NCBI GenBank assembly: GCA_947627175.1
Contig: CANQVA010000001.1
Location: 1-64,000, forward strand
Direction: 5' to 3'
Source of the DNA: an uncultured Ruminococcus sp.
Lineage (GTDB): Bacteria > Bacillota > Clostridia > Oscillospirales > Ruminococcaceae
DNA: 64,000 nt
In this document: positions 32,369 through 42,068 of the stretch, in pieces
Position numbering within the stretch: position 1 is the first letter of the stretch
Layout of the letters: every line of letters begins with the position of its first letter
The notes under the pieces: model-generated
Databases searched by the model: none
What the model was told of the DNA's origin: nothing
Seen by the model: only the letters and a program-made list of their open reading frames with translations
Position numbers and translations under genes: made by a program

Positions 32369-35300
32369 TTATTGTATGTCGGCTATATCTTCCTGAAAGT
32401 CAACCTGTTCCATTTTCAGAAGTTTTGAAATGCCGTCCTCCTGCATTGTAACGCCGTAAAGAACATTAGCTTCCTCCATAGCACTGCGACGATGAGTAAC
32501 AAGCACAAATTGCGTTGTATCCGTAAAATTTTTAAGATACTGTGCATATTTACGCACATTTACTTCATCAAGTGCAGCATCTATTTCATCAAGTATACAG
32601 AATGGTGCGGGACGGAGTTTCAGAATAGCGAAATAAATAGCTATCGCAACAAACGACTGTTCACCACCTGAAAGTGAAATAAGATTCTTTATTACTTTTC
32701 CGGGCGGTGCAACAATTATTTCTATACCCGATTCAAGAACGTTTTCGGGGTCTGTAAGTACAAGTTCTGCTTTTCCTCCACCGAAAAGTTCAGTAAAAAT
32801 ATTTTTGAAGTTGGAATTTATTATTTCAAAACTCTCCGCAAAAATTTTTTTCATTTCTTCAGTAAGACCTGATATTATTTTTTCAAGTTCTGACTTTGAT
32901 TGACGTATATCAGCAAGTTGTTCCGACATGAAATTATATCTTTCCGAAACTTCTTTATACTCCTCAATCGCTTCAACATTGACACTTCCCAACGCTCTTA
33001 TTTTGTTTTTTATATCGGAAAGTTGTTTCTGTGCCTCTGCAATATCATCAATTTTCATGGCAGTCTGAACCGCCTCTGAACGTGTAAGTTCATAGACTTC
33101 AAGCAACTGTTTTATAATATTATCAGAATCACGGCTTATATTTGAACGTCTTTCTTCAAGTCTTGTAATTTCACCTGAAAATTTTTCCTTTGCGGAATTT
33201 GTTTCTTTAAGACCTCTCTGAATTTCATTTACAAGACGATTCTGTTCAGTATGAATTTCCTGATACTGCTTTATTTTATTTATATAAATATCCGTGTTGC
33301 CTTTAAGACTTTCAAGTTTCAGGCGGATTTCTTCAATTTCAGATTTCTTTTTATCAATGTCAATTTCAAGAATTTGTATCTCTTTTTCAGATTTTTCCCT
33401 GTTGTTTTCAAGTTCGGAAAAACTTGCATCAATTCTTTCAATTTCACTGTGGCGTGCCTGAATATCCTTTGCAAACTCTGTTTCCTTTATTTTAAGCCTT
33501 GAAAGTTTTTCAGAAAGTTCTGTTCTTCTCCTGCGTAGTTTTTCCTTTATATCTTGTCCGTGAGCAAGTTCCTGTTCTGCCGTCCGAATTTTTTCGGAAA
33601 TTTCCGCAAGATTCTTTTCTGAATTTTCAATTTCAGATTTTGCAGAACTGATTTTTTTCTCCGTTTCATCTATAAGACGGACTGTATTTTCAGTCTGTGA
33701 CTTCATCTGTTCCGAAAGTAATTCAAGTGTTGAAATTTCTGAATTAAGGCGTGTAATATCTGCATTGCATTCCGTAAGCTGTGATTTTATATTTTCCGTT
33801 TCAAGATGTATCTTTTCACATTCAGCACGAATCTTTTCAGCGTTTTCACGTGTTTTGTCACGGTCAGCGGAAAGTCTTTCAATTTCCACGTCAAGCCTGT
33901 CTATTTCATTTTTACGTGTAATAATTCCTGCTGTTTTCTGTGCAGAACCACCCGTGAACGAACCACCTGCATTTATAATTTGTCCGTCAAGAGTTACTAT
34001 TCTGAAACGATAGCTGTATTTTTTTGCGATAAAAACGGCATAATCAATATTTTCGGCTATAACGGTACGTCCGAGAAGTGATGACATAATACCACTGAAT
34101 TTCGGGTCATAAGTGACAATATGACTTGCAACCGCCTCAAAGCCTGTACAATTTTCAAGTCCCTGTTCATTCAGTTCACGTCCTTTTACAGACGTAACCG
34201 GCAGAAAAGTTGCACGTCCGCCTTTCTGTTCCCTTAGAAAATTTATACACTGTTTAGCGGTTTCCTCATTTTCAACAATAATATTCTGCATTGCTCCGCC
34301 GAGAGCAGTTTCAACCGCAAGGGCATATTTCTGTTCAACTCCCGTATTCTGTGCGACTGTTCCGAAAACGCCGTTTATACGTCCCTGTTTTGAAGCCCTC
34401 AAAACAGATTTTACACTTCCTGCAAATCCCTCCATATTATTGTCAAGGTCATGCAGAATTTTTCTTCTCTGTTCCTTTTCTCTCAATTCGTACAGAATAC
34501 TTTCAAAATCTTTCTTAGCCTGTTCAAAGTCTGATTTTTTTGAATTATATACCTTTTCACACTCTGACAAACTTTTTTCAAGTATTGCTGACTTCTCTGA
34601 AAGTTTTTCCGTATTGTTTTTATAAAGACTGATTTTTTCAGCATATTCGGAAAACGTCTTTCCGTCTGAATTACTTCTTTTGCGAAGTTCGGCAAGCCTT
34701 TCTGTTTCTTCTTCAACCGTCTTTTTCGACGATTCACATGAAAAACGGTATTCACTCTGTTTTATATAGAAACTGTTTATTTCACTTCCGGCTCTGTCAA
34801 CGCTGTCAACAAGCTGTGAACTGTCCTTTTCAACCTTTTCAAAACTCTTTTCAGTTTCTGAAATATTCAGATTTCGGCGTTCCTGTTCAAGATTAGAAAT
34901 ATTTTCTTCTGCGTTCTTCCTTTGGCTTATAAGGGCGTTACGTGTTTTTTCAAATTCTTCAATACTCTTTTCTGCTGACCTCTTTGCCGTTTCACAATGT
35001 TTTATATCATTTTCAAGAACGGCACTGTCTGATTTCATCTGTGATGCGGTTTGTTCTTCTTCAAGCATTTTTCGGCGTAGTTCATCTGATTTCACCGTGC
35101 TTTCCTGCATTTTTCTGTAGCCGTCTTCAAGTTTCTTTTCCTGTTCATGTATATCATTTTCAATATTTTCATATTCTGTACGGCTTATCAGAATTTTTTC
35201 TTCAAGCTGTTCAAGAGTCTTTTTCATTTCGTCAAGTTTGCTGACCCACACCGAAACTTCAAGTTTTTTTCTTTCCTCTGCCAACTTGACAAATTTTTCT

Positions 35301-35935
35301 GCTTTCTGTGACTGAATTTTCAACGGTTCAATTCTGCTTTCAAGCTCTGAATGAATATCAGTAAGCCTTATCATATTTTCCTGTGCGGCTGTGAGTTTTC
35401 TCTCCGCCTCAAGTTTCTTGTAACGGAATTTTGAAATTCCTGCCGCCTCTTCAAAAATATCACGTCGTTCGTTGCTCTTTGCACCTACTATTTCGGCAAT
35501 TCGTCCCTGTCCGATAATTGAATAACCGTCACGCCCAAGCCCTGTATCCATAAAAAGTTCATTTATATCTTTAAGACGTACAGATTTTCCGTTTATCATA
35601 TATTCACTGTCACCGCTTCGATACAGTTTTCTTGTAACGGCTATCTCTTCACCTGCATCAGCAATAGTTCCGTCCGAATTGTCAATATTAAGGGTAACAG
35701 CGGCAAATCCCATTGCTTTTCGTGCAACAGTACCGGAAAAAATAACGTCCTCCATTTTGTTTCCCCTTAATGTTTTAGTTGACTGTTCTCCGAGAACCCA
35801 GCGAACCGAATCGCCGATATTACTTTTTCCGCTACCGTTCGGCCCTACAACCGCCGTAAGCCCTTTGTCAAAAGTAAGACTTATTTTGTCCGGAAAGGAC
35901 TTAAAGCCCTGTATTTCAAGTGATTTAAGATACAA
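32369..35935 (-). CDS. smc: chromosome partition protein Smc
   Basis: A 1188-aa SMC ATPase. Walker A GPNGSGKSN (31-39), long coiled coil, hinge (about 510-660, with GVFGTVAQNTGVEQKYALAVETALGG and the glycines of NAGGSFTGGSAQK), second coiled coil, then signature SLSGGEQSFVAIAIYFAIL, Walker B FCILDEIDAALDEVNV and the D-loop. Full length. It lies between the radical SAM gene and ftsY as in other Clostridia. Confidence 0.97.
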   Translation of the reverse strand: MYLKSLEIQGFKSFPDKISLTFDKGLTAVVGPNGSGKSNIGDSVRWVLGEQSTKTLRGNKMEDVIFSGTVARKAMGFAAVTLNIDNSDGTIADAGEEIAVTRKLYRSGDSEYMINGKSVRLKDINELFMDTGLGRDGYSIIGQGRIAEIVGAKSNERRDIFEEAAGISKFRYKKLEAERKLTAAQENMIRLTDIHSELESRIEPLKIQSQKAEKFVKLAEERKKLEVSVWVSKLDEMKKTLEQLEEKILISRTEYENIENDIHEQEKKLEDGYRKMQESTVKSDELRRKMLEEEQTASQMKSDSAVLENDIKHCETAKRSAEKSIEEFEKTRNALISQRKNAEENISNLEQERRNLNISETEKSFEKVEKDSSQLVDSVDRAGSEINSFYIKQSEYRFSCESSKKTVEEETERLAELRKRSNSDGKTFSEYAEKISLYKNNTEKLSEKSAILEKSLSECEKVYNSKKSDFEQAKKDFESILYELREKEQRRKILHDLDNNMEGFAGSVKSVLRASKQGRINGVFGTVAQNTGVEQKYALAVETALGGAMQNIIVENEETAKQCINFLREQKGGRATFLPVTSVKGRELNEQGLENCTGFEAVASHIVTYDPKFSGIMSSLLGRTVIAENIDYAVFIAKKYSYRFRIVTLDGQIINAGGSFTGGSAQKTAGIITRKNEIDRLDVEIERLSADRDKTRENAEKIRAECEKIHLETENIKSQLTECNADITRLNSEISTLELLSEQMKSQTENTVRLIDETEKKISSAKSEIENSEKNLAEISEKIRTAEQELAHGQDIKEKLRRRRTELSEKLSRLKIKETEFAKDIQARHSEIERIDASFSELENNREKSEKEIQILEIDIDKKKSEIEEIRLKLESLKGNTDIYINKIKQYQEIHTEQNRLVNEIQRGLKETNSAKEKFSGEITRLEERRSNISRDSDNIIKQLLEVYELTRSEAVQTAMKIDDIAEAQKQLSDIKNKIRALGSVNVEAIEEYKEVSERYNFMSEQLADIRQSKSELEKIISGLTEEMKKIFAESFEIINSNFKNIFTELFGGGKAELVLTDPENVLESGIEIIVAPPGKVIKNLISLSGGEQSFVAIAIYFAILKLRPAPFCILDEIDAALDEVNVRKYAQYLKNFTDTTQFVLVTHRRSAMEEANVLYGVTMQEDGISKLLKMEQVDFQEDIADIQ

Positions 35936-35936
35936 T

Positions 35937-36935
35937 TCATTTCACCTCCCCGACTTCATAAATAGGAATATTGCTGTCACCTGTAAATTTTACTTTTACG
36001 CCCTTGCTCCTGAAATATTCAATATTTGATTTCTTCTGTCCGACTGCCTTGCTTATGCAGGACGGATTGACGGCAATTCTGTAAATATTGTTCTGCGGTT
36101 CATGATGTGCAATAAATTCTTCTGTTCTCCGCCTGTAAATAAGGCTTTCACATATTTCACGGAATGCAGGGTGATAAAATCCGCCCACCATATCACGTTC
36201 AACAAATTCGCTTGCATGAAGTCCGCATTTGATTACTTTTATTCCCTCACACTGAAAACGCATAAGTGCAATGGCACATATATCAAATACTGTTTCATAT
36301 TCAAACGGCTTATATTCACCTGATTCAAGCAGTTCCGCAAGCTTAGTTCCTTTAAGTATCACAACGGGATAAATTCTCACCGTGTCAGGACGTATTTTAA
36401 TAATATCATCAATAGTTTCAAACTCATTTTCTACAGTGCTTTTATAAAGTCCTACCATCATTTGTAAACCGAGTTCAAAACCATACTCACGTATAAGACG
36501 GCAGGCATTGAAAACGTCCGCCGACGTATGCCCTCTGTTGTTTGATGTTAAAACTTCATCATTCATTGACTGTGCACCGAGTTCAATTGCCGTAACACCG
36601 TACTTTTTCAGCAGTCCGAGAATTTCCCTGTCTATACAGTCGGGACGGGTTGAAACACGTATACCTTTAAATTTCCCCTCACCGATAAATTCATAAGCCG
36701 TTTCAAGAAGTTGAATCATATAATCACGTGAAATAGCCGTAAAACTTCCGCCAAAAAACGCTATTTCGGTATTTTCCGAATCTCTTATTTCATTTAATGC
36801 CTTTTCACATATCTGCCGTACTTCCTTCGCAGACGGCACTTTTTCCGTTCCGCTTATTGTGTGTTGATTGCAGAAACTGCACATATTCGGACAGCCGACA
36901 TGAGCAATAAAAATTGAAATATTACTGTGTTTCAT
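35937..36935 (-). CDS. radical SAM protein (Elp3-like, COG1243 type)
   Basis: A 332-aa radical SAM enzyme. The Fe-S motif is C-x4-C-x2-C in HVGCPNMCSFCNQHTISG (residues 14-21); other SAM features are AFFGGSFTAI and GAQSMNDEVL, followed by a PDTVRIYPVVILKGTKLAELLESGEY segment shared with Elp3-like proteins. The ATG at 36935 overlaps the end of rnc by 14 nt. No acetyltransferase domain. Usually found between rnc and smc; substrate unknown. Confidence 0.88.
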   Translation of the reverse strand: MKHSNISIFIAHVGCPNMCSFCNQHTISGTEKVPSAKEVRQICEKALNEIRDSENTEIAFFGGSFTAISRDYMIQLLETAYEFIGEGKFKGIRVSTRPDCIDREILGLLKKYGVTAIELGAQSMNDEVLTSNNRGHTSADVFNACRLIREYGFELGLQMMVGLYKSTVENEFETIDDIIKIRPDTVRIYPVVILKGTKLAELLESGEYKPFEYETVFDICAIALMRFQCEGIKVIKCGLHASEFVERDMVGGFYHPAFREICESLIYRRRTEEFIAHHEPQNNIYRIAVNPSCISKAVGQKKSNIEYFRSKGVKVKFTGDSNIPIYEVGEVK

Positions 36936-37611
36936 AGCCCATAAGTTCCAGTGCTTCTTTAGCGGCAAGCTGTTCAGCTTCCTTTTTGCTTCTGCCTTTT
37001 CCTTTGCCGATAACCTGAGAATTAAGGCATACTTCAACAACAAAACGCTTATTATGGTCAGGGCCTTCTTCACCTATAAGTACATACTCAACCTTTTCTT
37101 CCGGATTTTTCTGCACAATTTCCTGCAATACCGTCTTGAAATCGCTGAAAGCGGGTTTTTGCGGATGATGTACATCTTCAGGCATAAAACGCATTATATG
37201 TTTTGCGGCAGGTTCAATTCCTCCGTCAAGATAAATTGCCGCAATTAACGCCTCAAAAGCATCGGCAAGAATAGACGGTCTTTCACGTCCCCCTGTATTT
37301 TCCTCACCTTTTCCGAGAAAAAGAAACTCACCGAGATTTATCTGCTGTGCGAATACATGAAGTGATTTTTCACATACAAGCGATGCACGCATTTTTGTAA
37401 GTTCTCCTTCTGCAACGTCAAGATTTTTATATAAATAGTCCGAAACAACTATTGAAAGCACACTGTCACCGAGAAATTCAAGGCGTTCATTACTTCCTGA
37501 CGGATTTTTTTTCTCATTAGCATATGAAGAATGTGACAAAGCCTGATAAATGAGCTTTTTATCTTTAAATCTGTAATCAATAATTTCCTCTAATTTTGAA
37601 ATTCTCTCCAT
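36922..37611 (-). CDS. rnc: ribonuclease III
   Basis: A 229-aa double-strand-specific endonuclease. Signature NERLEFLGDSVLSIVVSDYL (catalytic Glu and Asp), second acidic cluster in ADAFEALIAAIYLDGG, C-terminal dsRBD (FKTVLQEIVQ, GKGRSKKEAEQLAAKEALELMG). ATG at 37611 behind AGGAGG, 4 nt after plsX. No acpP gene separates plsX and rnc, although many Firmicutes have it there. Confidence 0.96.
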   Translation of the reverse strand: MERISKLEEIIDYRFKDKKLIYQALSHSSYANEKKNPSGSNERLEFLGDSVLSIVVSDYLYKNLDVAEGELTKMRASLVCEKSLHVFAQQINLGEFLFLGKGEENTGGRERPSILADAFEALIAAIYLDGGIEPAAKHIMRFMPEDVHHPQKPAFSDFKTVLQEIVQKNPEEKVEYVLIGEEGPDHNKRFVVEVCLNSQVIGKGKGRSKKEAEQLAAKEALELMGYETQ

Positions 37612-37615
37612 TTTT

Positions 37616-38620
37616 TCAGACCTCCTTTGAAAGTTCTGCCACTTGCATTGCATAATTTTCAATTACTCCCGAAACATCTGACTGTACACACTTTTTTGCC
37701 TGTCTTACAGCATTGAAAAATGCTATGCCGTCAGAACTGCCATGAGCCTTTATTACCGGCTTTTTTACGCCAAGAAGAGCCGAACCGCCGACTTGTTTGT
37801 AGTCCATTTGCTTGCGGAGTTTTCTTATTTTTCCAAGTGAAAAAATTGCACCTGCTTTTCCTGCTCCCGAAAAAATCCACTTTATTTTTTTACTAAAGAA
37901 TGCACCCATTCCCTCATAGAGTTTCAGTGCGATATTTCCCGTAAAGCCGTCTGTAACAACAACATGACATTCACCTTTCGGCATATCCCTTGCTTCAATG
38001 TTTCCGACAAAATTAAGACCTGACTTTTCAAGAAGTTTATACGTTTCAATTTCAAGTTCTCTGCCCTTTGTTTCTTCCGCACCTATATTAAGAAGTGCGA
38101 CTTTCGGATTTTTTATGCCCATTACTTTTTCCATGTAGGCACTTCCCATAATGGCAAACTGTACAAGCATTTCGGGACGGCACTCTGTATTTGCACCTGC
38201 ATCAAGCAGAATAAAATTTCCCTTTTCGGTAGGCAAAACGGGAGATGGTGCAATACGCTTTATTCCCTTTATACGCTTTACAATAAAAGTAGAACCCATT
38301 ACCAACGCACCTGTACTTCCTGCCGAAACAAAAGCATCTCCTTTACCGTCTGCAAGGAGTTTAAGACCAACAGCCATAGAAGTATTTTTACCTGATTTTA
38401 TAATTTCTTTTGGTTCTTCGTGAATGTCAAATACTTCATTTGCATGACAGATTTCAATACCGTCAAGACTTATGCCGTTTTTTTCAGCACATTTTTTAAT
38501 TTTCTTTTCATGTCCGGTGAGTATTATTTCAACACCAAGTTCACTGACCGCTTTTTCACAGCCTTTCAGAACTTCAAGCGGTGCATTATCTCCGCCGAAT
38601 GCATCAACTATTATTTTCAT
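37616..38620 (-). CDS. plsX: phosphate acyltransferase PlsX
   Basis: A 334-aa enzyme making acyl-phosphate from acyl-ACP for phospholipid synthesis. Motifs: MKIIVDAFGGDNAPLEVLKG, VSAGSTGALVMGS, LLDAGANTECRPEMLVQFAIMG, VTDGFTGNIALK. ATG at 38620; the gene starts inside the last 17 nt of trmFO. Confidence 0.95.
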   Translation of the reverse strand: MKIIVDAFGGDNAPLEVLKGCEKAVSELGVEIILTGHEKKIKKCAEKNGISLDGIEICHANEVFDIHEEPKEIIKSGKNTSMAVGLKLLADGKGDAFVSAGSTGALVMGSTFIVKRIKGIKRIAPSPVLPTEKGNFILLDAGANTECRPEMLVQFAIMGSAYMEKVMGIKNPKVALLNIGAEETKGRELEIETYKLLEKSGLNFVGNIEARDMPKGECHVVVTDGFTGNIALKLYEGMGAFFSKKIKWIFSGAGKAGAIFSLGKIRKLRKQMDYKQVGGSALLGVKKPVIKAHGSSDGIAFFNAVRQAKKCVQSDVSGVIENYAMQVAELSKEV

Positions 38621-39929
38621 AACCAATCCTTTCCAATTGATATTTAAGTGATTCTACAGCACGCTTTGCATAAATGCCGTATTTCTGTTTTTTGTCCTTT
38701 ATCCTGACGTTAATATCGGGAAGTATTCCCATATTTGCACCCATAGGCTGAAATTTTCCGTTATTGAACGGGTCACTTATATATGCAGTCAACGCTCCTG
38801 TCATTGTGTCAGCCGGGAGTTCAAGCGGTTCAAGACCTTTTATTTTTCTTGAGGCTGAAATACCTGCGACAAGTCCACTCATTGCCGATTCCATATACCC
38901 CTCAACGCCTGTTATTTGTCCTGCAAAATATATATCAGGATTTTTTTTCATTGAAAAATCAGCATTCAGCAATTCGGGACTGTTTATAAAAGTATTCCTG
39001 TGCATAACGCCGTAACGCACAAATTCAGCATTTTCAAGACCTGTTATCATTGAAAATACTCTTTTCTGTTCACTGAATTTAAGGTTAGTCTGAAATCCCA
39101 CCATATTAAAAAGTGTACCTTCACTGTTTTCACGTCTTAATTGTACAACGGCATATGGTCGTTTACCTGTTCTTATATCAGTAATGCCGACGGGTTTCAT
39201 ACAACCAAAACGCATAGTGTCAACACCTCTTGATGCAAGAACTTCAATAGGCATACAGCCTTCATAAACACTGAAAGGATGACTTTCAAAATCTTTCAGC
39301 TTTACTCTTTCCGCAGAAACAACAGCATCATAAAAAGCAAGGTATTCTTCTTTGTTCATCGGACAATTTATATAATCAGCGTCACCTCTGTCATAGCGTG
39401 ATGCAAAAAATACTTTATTCATGTCAAGGCTTTCAGCGGTAACTATAGGGGCAGCAGCATCATAAAAACTTAATCCCTCACCGCACAGACTTTTTATATT
39501 TTCTGCCATTTTTCCGTCAGTAAGAGGTCCTGTCGCAATTATTGTCATTCCGTCGGGTATTTCCGTAACTTCTCCGCTGATTACTTCTATAAGCGGATTA
39601 TTTTTTATTTTTTCTGTAACGCTGTCCGAAAATTTTTCACGGTCTACTGCCAACGCTCCGCCCGCTTCAACAGAATTTTCCTTTGCACACGGAACAGTAA
39701 GTGAACCGAGCATTTCCATTTCATACTTGAGTAACCCGGCAGCAGATTCAAGACGTGAGGCTTTCAGCGAATTTGAACAGACAAGTTCCGCAAAACCGCT
39801 GTAATGGTGAGCAGGAGAAAATTTTTCGGGTTTCATTTCATACAGGCGTACTTTTATACCGTTCTTTGCAAGTATCCATGAAGCTTCACAGCCTGCCAAT
39901 CCTGCACCTATTACATTTATTTCACTCAT
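38604..39929 (-). CDS. trmFO: tRNA (uracil-54-C5)-methyltransferase, folate dependent
   Basis: A 441-aa flavoprotein that methylates U54 using methylene-THF. The FAD-binding start is NVIGAGLAGCEASWILAKNG; the family motif ELVCSNSLKASRLESAAGLLKYEM contains the conserved cysteine. Further motifs are GALAVDREKFS and CMPIEVLASRGVDTMRFGCMKPVG. Overlaps topA by 4 nt and plsX by 17 nt. Confidence 0.96.
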   Translation of the reverse strand: MSEINVIGAGLAGCEASWILAKNGIKVRLYEMKPEKFSPAHHYSGFAELVCSNSLKASRLESAAGLLKYEMEMLGSLTVPCAKENSVEAGGALAVDREKFSDSVTEKIKNNPLIEVISGEVTEIPDGMTIIATGPLTDGKMAENIKSLCGEGLSFYDAAAPIVTAESLDMNKVFFASRYDRGDADYINCPMNKEEYLAFYDAVVSAERVKLKDFESHPFSVYEGCMPIEVLASRGVDTMRFGCMKPVGITDIRTGKRPYAVVQLRRENSEGTLFNMVGFQTNLKFSEQKRVFSMITGLENAEFVRYGVMHRNTFINSPELLNADFSMKKNPDIYFAGQITGVEGYMESAMSGLVAGISASRKIKGLEPLELPADTMTGALTAYISDPFNNGKFQPMGANMGILPDINVRIKDKKQKYGIYAKRAVESLKYQLERIGYENNS

Positions 39930-42040
39930 TTTTTCAACTCTCTTTCATATCCGCAGTTTTCATTTTCGCATATGAGTTTTCCGGACTTTCCGCCTTTTAT
40001 AAATAGTGTTTTATGACAATCGGGGCATATTTCCTTTGATGGTATATTCCATGTCATAAAATTGCAGTCGGGATATTTTTCACAACCATAAAAACTTCTT
40101 CCTTTTTTTGACTTTTTCAGGAGCATTTTACCTCCGCATCTCGGACAATTTCCCTCCGCCTCCGTGACAATTTGTTTCGTATTTTTACATTCGGGAAAAC
40201 CGGGACAAGCAAGAAATTTACCGTAACGGCTGAACTTGATAACCATATTTTTTCCGCATAATTCGCATTTTATATTAGTTTCTTCAGCAGGAACTTTAAC
40301 ACGCTTTCCGTCCATAGCCTCTTCAGCTTTTCGCAGAGTTGCGGAAAAATCATCATAAAATTCATGCAAAGTACTAACCCAGTTTTTTTGACCACGTTCA
40401 ATTTCGTCAAGGCTGTTTTCCATTTCGGCAGTAAACTTTGAATCAACAATTTTTTTGAAATGTTCTTTCATAAGTTCCGTTGTGACTTCGCCAAGACTTG
40501 TAGGTTTAAGGGACTTTCCGTCACGTTCAACATATTGTCTTGCTGTAATTGTAGTAATTGTCGGTGCATACGTACTTGGTCTGCCTATGCCGTTTTCTTC
40601 AAGAGTTTTAATTAAAGACGCTTCTGTATATCTCGGCGGAGGTTGAGTAAAATGCTGATTGCTGTTAATTTCTTTCAAATTAAGAATATCATCTTTATTG
40701 ATAGCAGGCAATTCCTTTTTGTTTTCTTCAGATGAATCAGAATCAACATAGAGAATCATAAAACCATCAAATTCAACTGAATATCCCGATGTCCTGAACA
40801 TACAGCCGTTTGCCTCAATATCAACTGATGTTGTATTAAGTAGAGCTGTTGCCATTTGACTTGCAATAAATCTTTCCCATATTAACCTATAAAGTTTGTA
40901 TTGGTCATTTGTAAGACTGGATTTTACCCTTTCCGGCGTAAGTTCGGGAGTTGACGGGCGTATTGCCTCGTGAGCGTCTTGTGCATTTTTTCCCGATTTG
41001 AAATCACGTGGCGACAAATATTTTTTTCCATAGACTGTTTCAATATACTGTGCGGCGGAATTTTTTGCCTCTGCCGAAATTCTCAGGCTGTCAGTTCTCA
41101 TGTACGTTATAAGACCGACTGCACCTATTCCCTCAATGTCAACGCCCTCATAAAGTTCCTGTGCTGTTTTCATAGTACGCTTTGAACTGAAATTGAGTTT
41201 TTTTGACGCTTCCTGTTGCATTGTAGATGTTATAAAAGGCGGTGACGGCTGTTTTTTGGTAACACGCTTTTTTACTGAATTTACTTTATATTCTGCATTT
41301 TTAAGTCTTTCAAGAATGCTGTCTGCATCTTCTTTGCAGGAAATTTCAATCTTTTTACTATCAGTTTTTCCCGACTGGTCGGGAATGTTTATTTTCTTTC
41401 CGTCAACAGATACGAGTGATGCCTCAAATACTTTCTGAGATGACGGTGCGGTAAATTTTGCATCAATTGACCAATATTCTTTTGGAATAAATTTTCTTAT
41501 AGCGTTTTCCCTATCAACTATAATACTTACTGTTACTGTCTGAACACGTCCGGCAGAAAGTCCTTTCTTTACCTTCTTCCATAAAAACGGGCTTAATTCA
41601 TATCCAACAAGCCTGTCAAGTATACGCCTTGCTTGCTGTGCGTTCACAAGGTCAGTATCTATTTTATGCGGATTGTTCATACCGCTCTGTACACCCGATT
41701 TTGTTATTTCATTGAATGCAACACGGTTATTATCGTTTATATCAAGATTTAACATCTGTGCTATATGCCATGAAATCGCCTCTCCCTCACGGTCAGGGTC
41801 AGTAGCAAGGTAAATTTTTTCACATTTTTTAGCATATTTTCTTAATTCTTTTATAACGTCCTCTTTGCCTTTCATATCGACATATTGCGGAGCGAAATCG
41901 TTTTCTACATCAACGCCCATTTTTGACTTCGGCAAGTCACGGATATGACCCATTGAAGCAATAACTTCATATCCCGTTCCAAGATATTTCTGTATTGTTT
42001 TTGCCTTTGCAGGCGATTCCACTATAACTAAATCTGACAT
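39926..42040 (-). CDS. topA: DNA topoisomerase I
   Basis: A 704-aa type IA topoisomerase. TOPRIM domain LVIVESPAKAKTIQKYLG and ATDPDREGEAISWH; catalytic Tyr in GLITYMRTDSLRIS; C-terminal Cys4 zinc fingers at about 590-704 (CELCGKNMVIKFSRYGKFLAC, CPRCGGKMLLKKSKKGRSFYGC, CPDCHKTLFIKGG). Relaxes negative supercoils. Sits between dprA and trmFO in the usual Firmicutes order. Confidence 0.97.
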   Translation of the reverse strand: MSDLVIVESPAKAKTIQKYLGTGYEVIASMGHIRDLPKSKMGVDVENDFAPQYVDMKGKEDVIKELRKYAKKCEKIYLATDPDREGEAISWHIAQMLNLDINDNNRVAFNEITKSGVQSGMNNPHKIDTDLVNAQQARRILDRLVGYELSPFLWKKVKKGLSAGRVQTVTVSIIVDRENAIRKFIPKEYWSIDAKFTAPSSQKVFEASLVSVDGKKINIPDQSGKTDSKKIEISCKEDADSILERLKNAEYKVNSVKKRVTKKQPSPPFITSTMQQEASKKLNFSSKRTMKTAQELYEGVDIEGIGAVGLITYMRTDSLRISAEAKNSAAQYIETVYGKKYLSPRDFKSGKNAQDAHEAIRPSTPELTPERVKSSLTNDQYKLYRLIWERFIASQMATALLNTTSVDIEANGCMFRTSGYSVEFDGFMILYVDSDSSEENKKELPAINKDDILNLKEINSNQHFTQPPPRYTEASLIKTLEENGIGRPSTYAPTITTITARQYVERDGKSLKPTSLGEVTTELMKEHFKKIVDSKFTAEMENSLDEIERGQKNWVSTLHEFYDDFSATLRKAEEAMDGKRVKVPAEETNIKCELCGKNMVIKFSRYGKFLACPGFPECKNTKQIVTEAEGNCPRCGGKMLLKKSKKGRSFYGCEKYPDCNFMTWNIPSKEICPDCHKTLFIKGGKSGKLICENENCGYERELKK

Positions 42041-42068
42041 TTATTTTCTGCCCCTCTCTATGAAAAAA

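Noticed and set aside
33251-34625. Several plus-strand frames opposite smc.
   Set aside because: Shadows of the coiled-coil codons; composition is rich in Phe/Ser, and no starts are supported.
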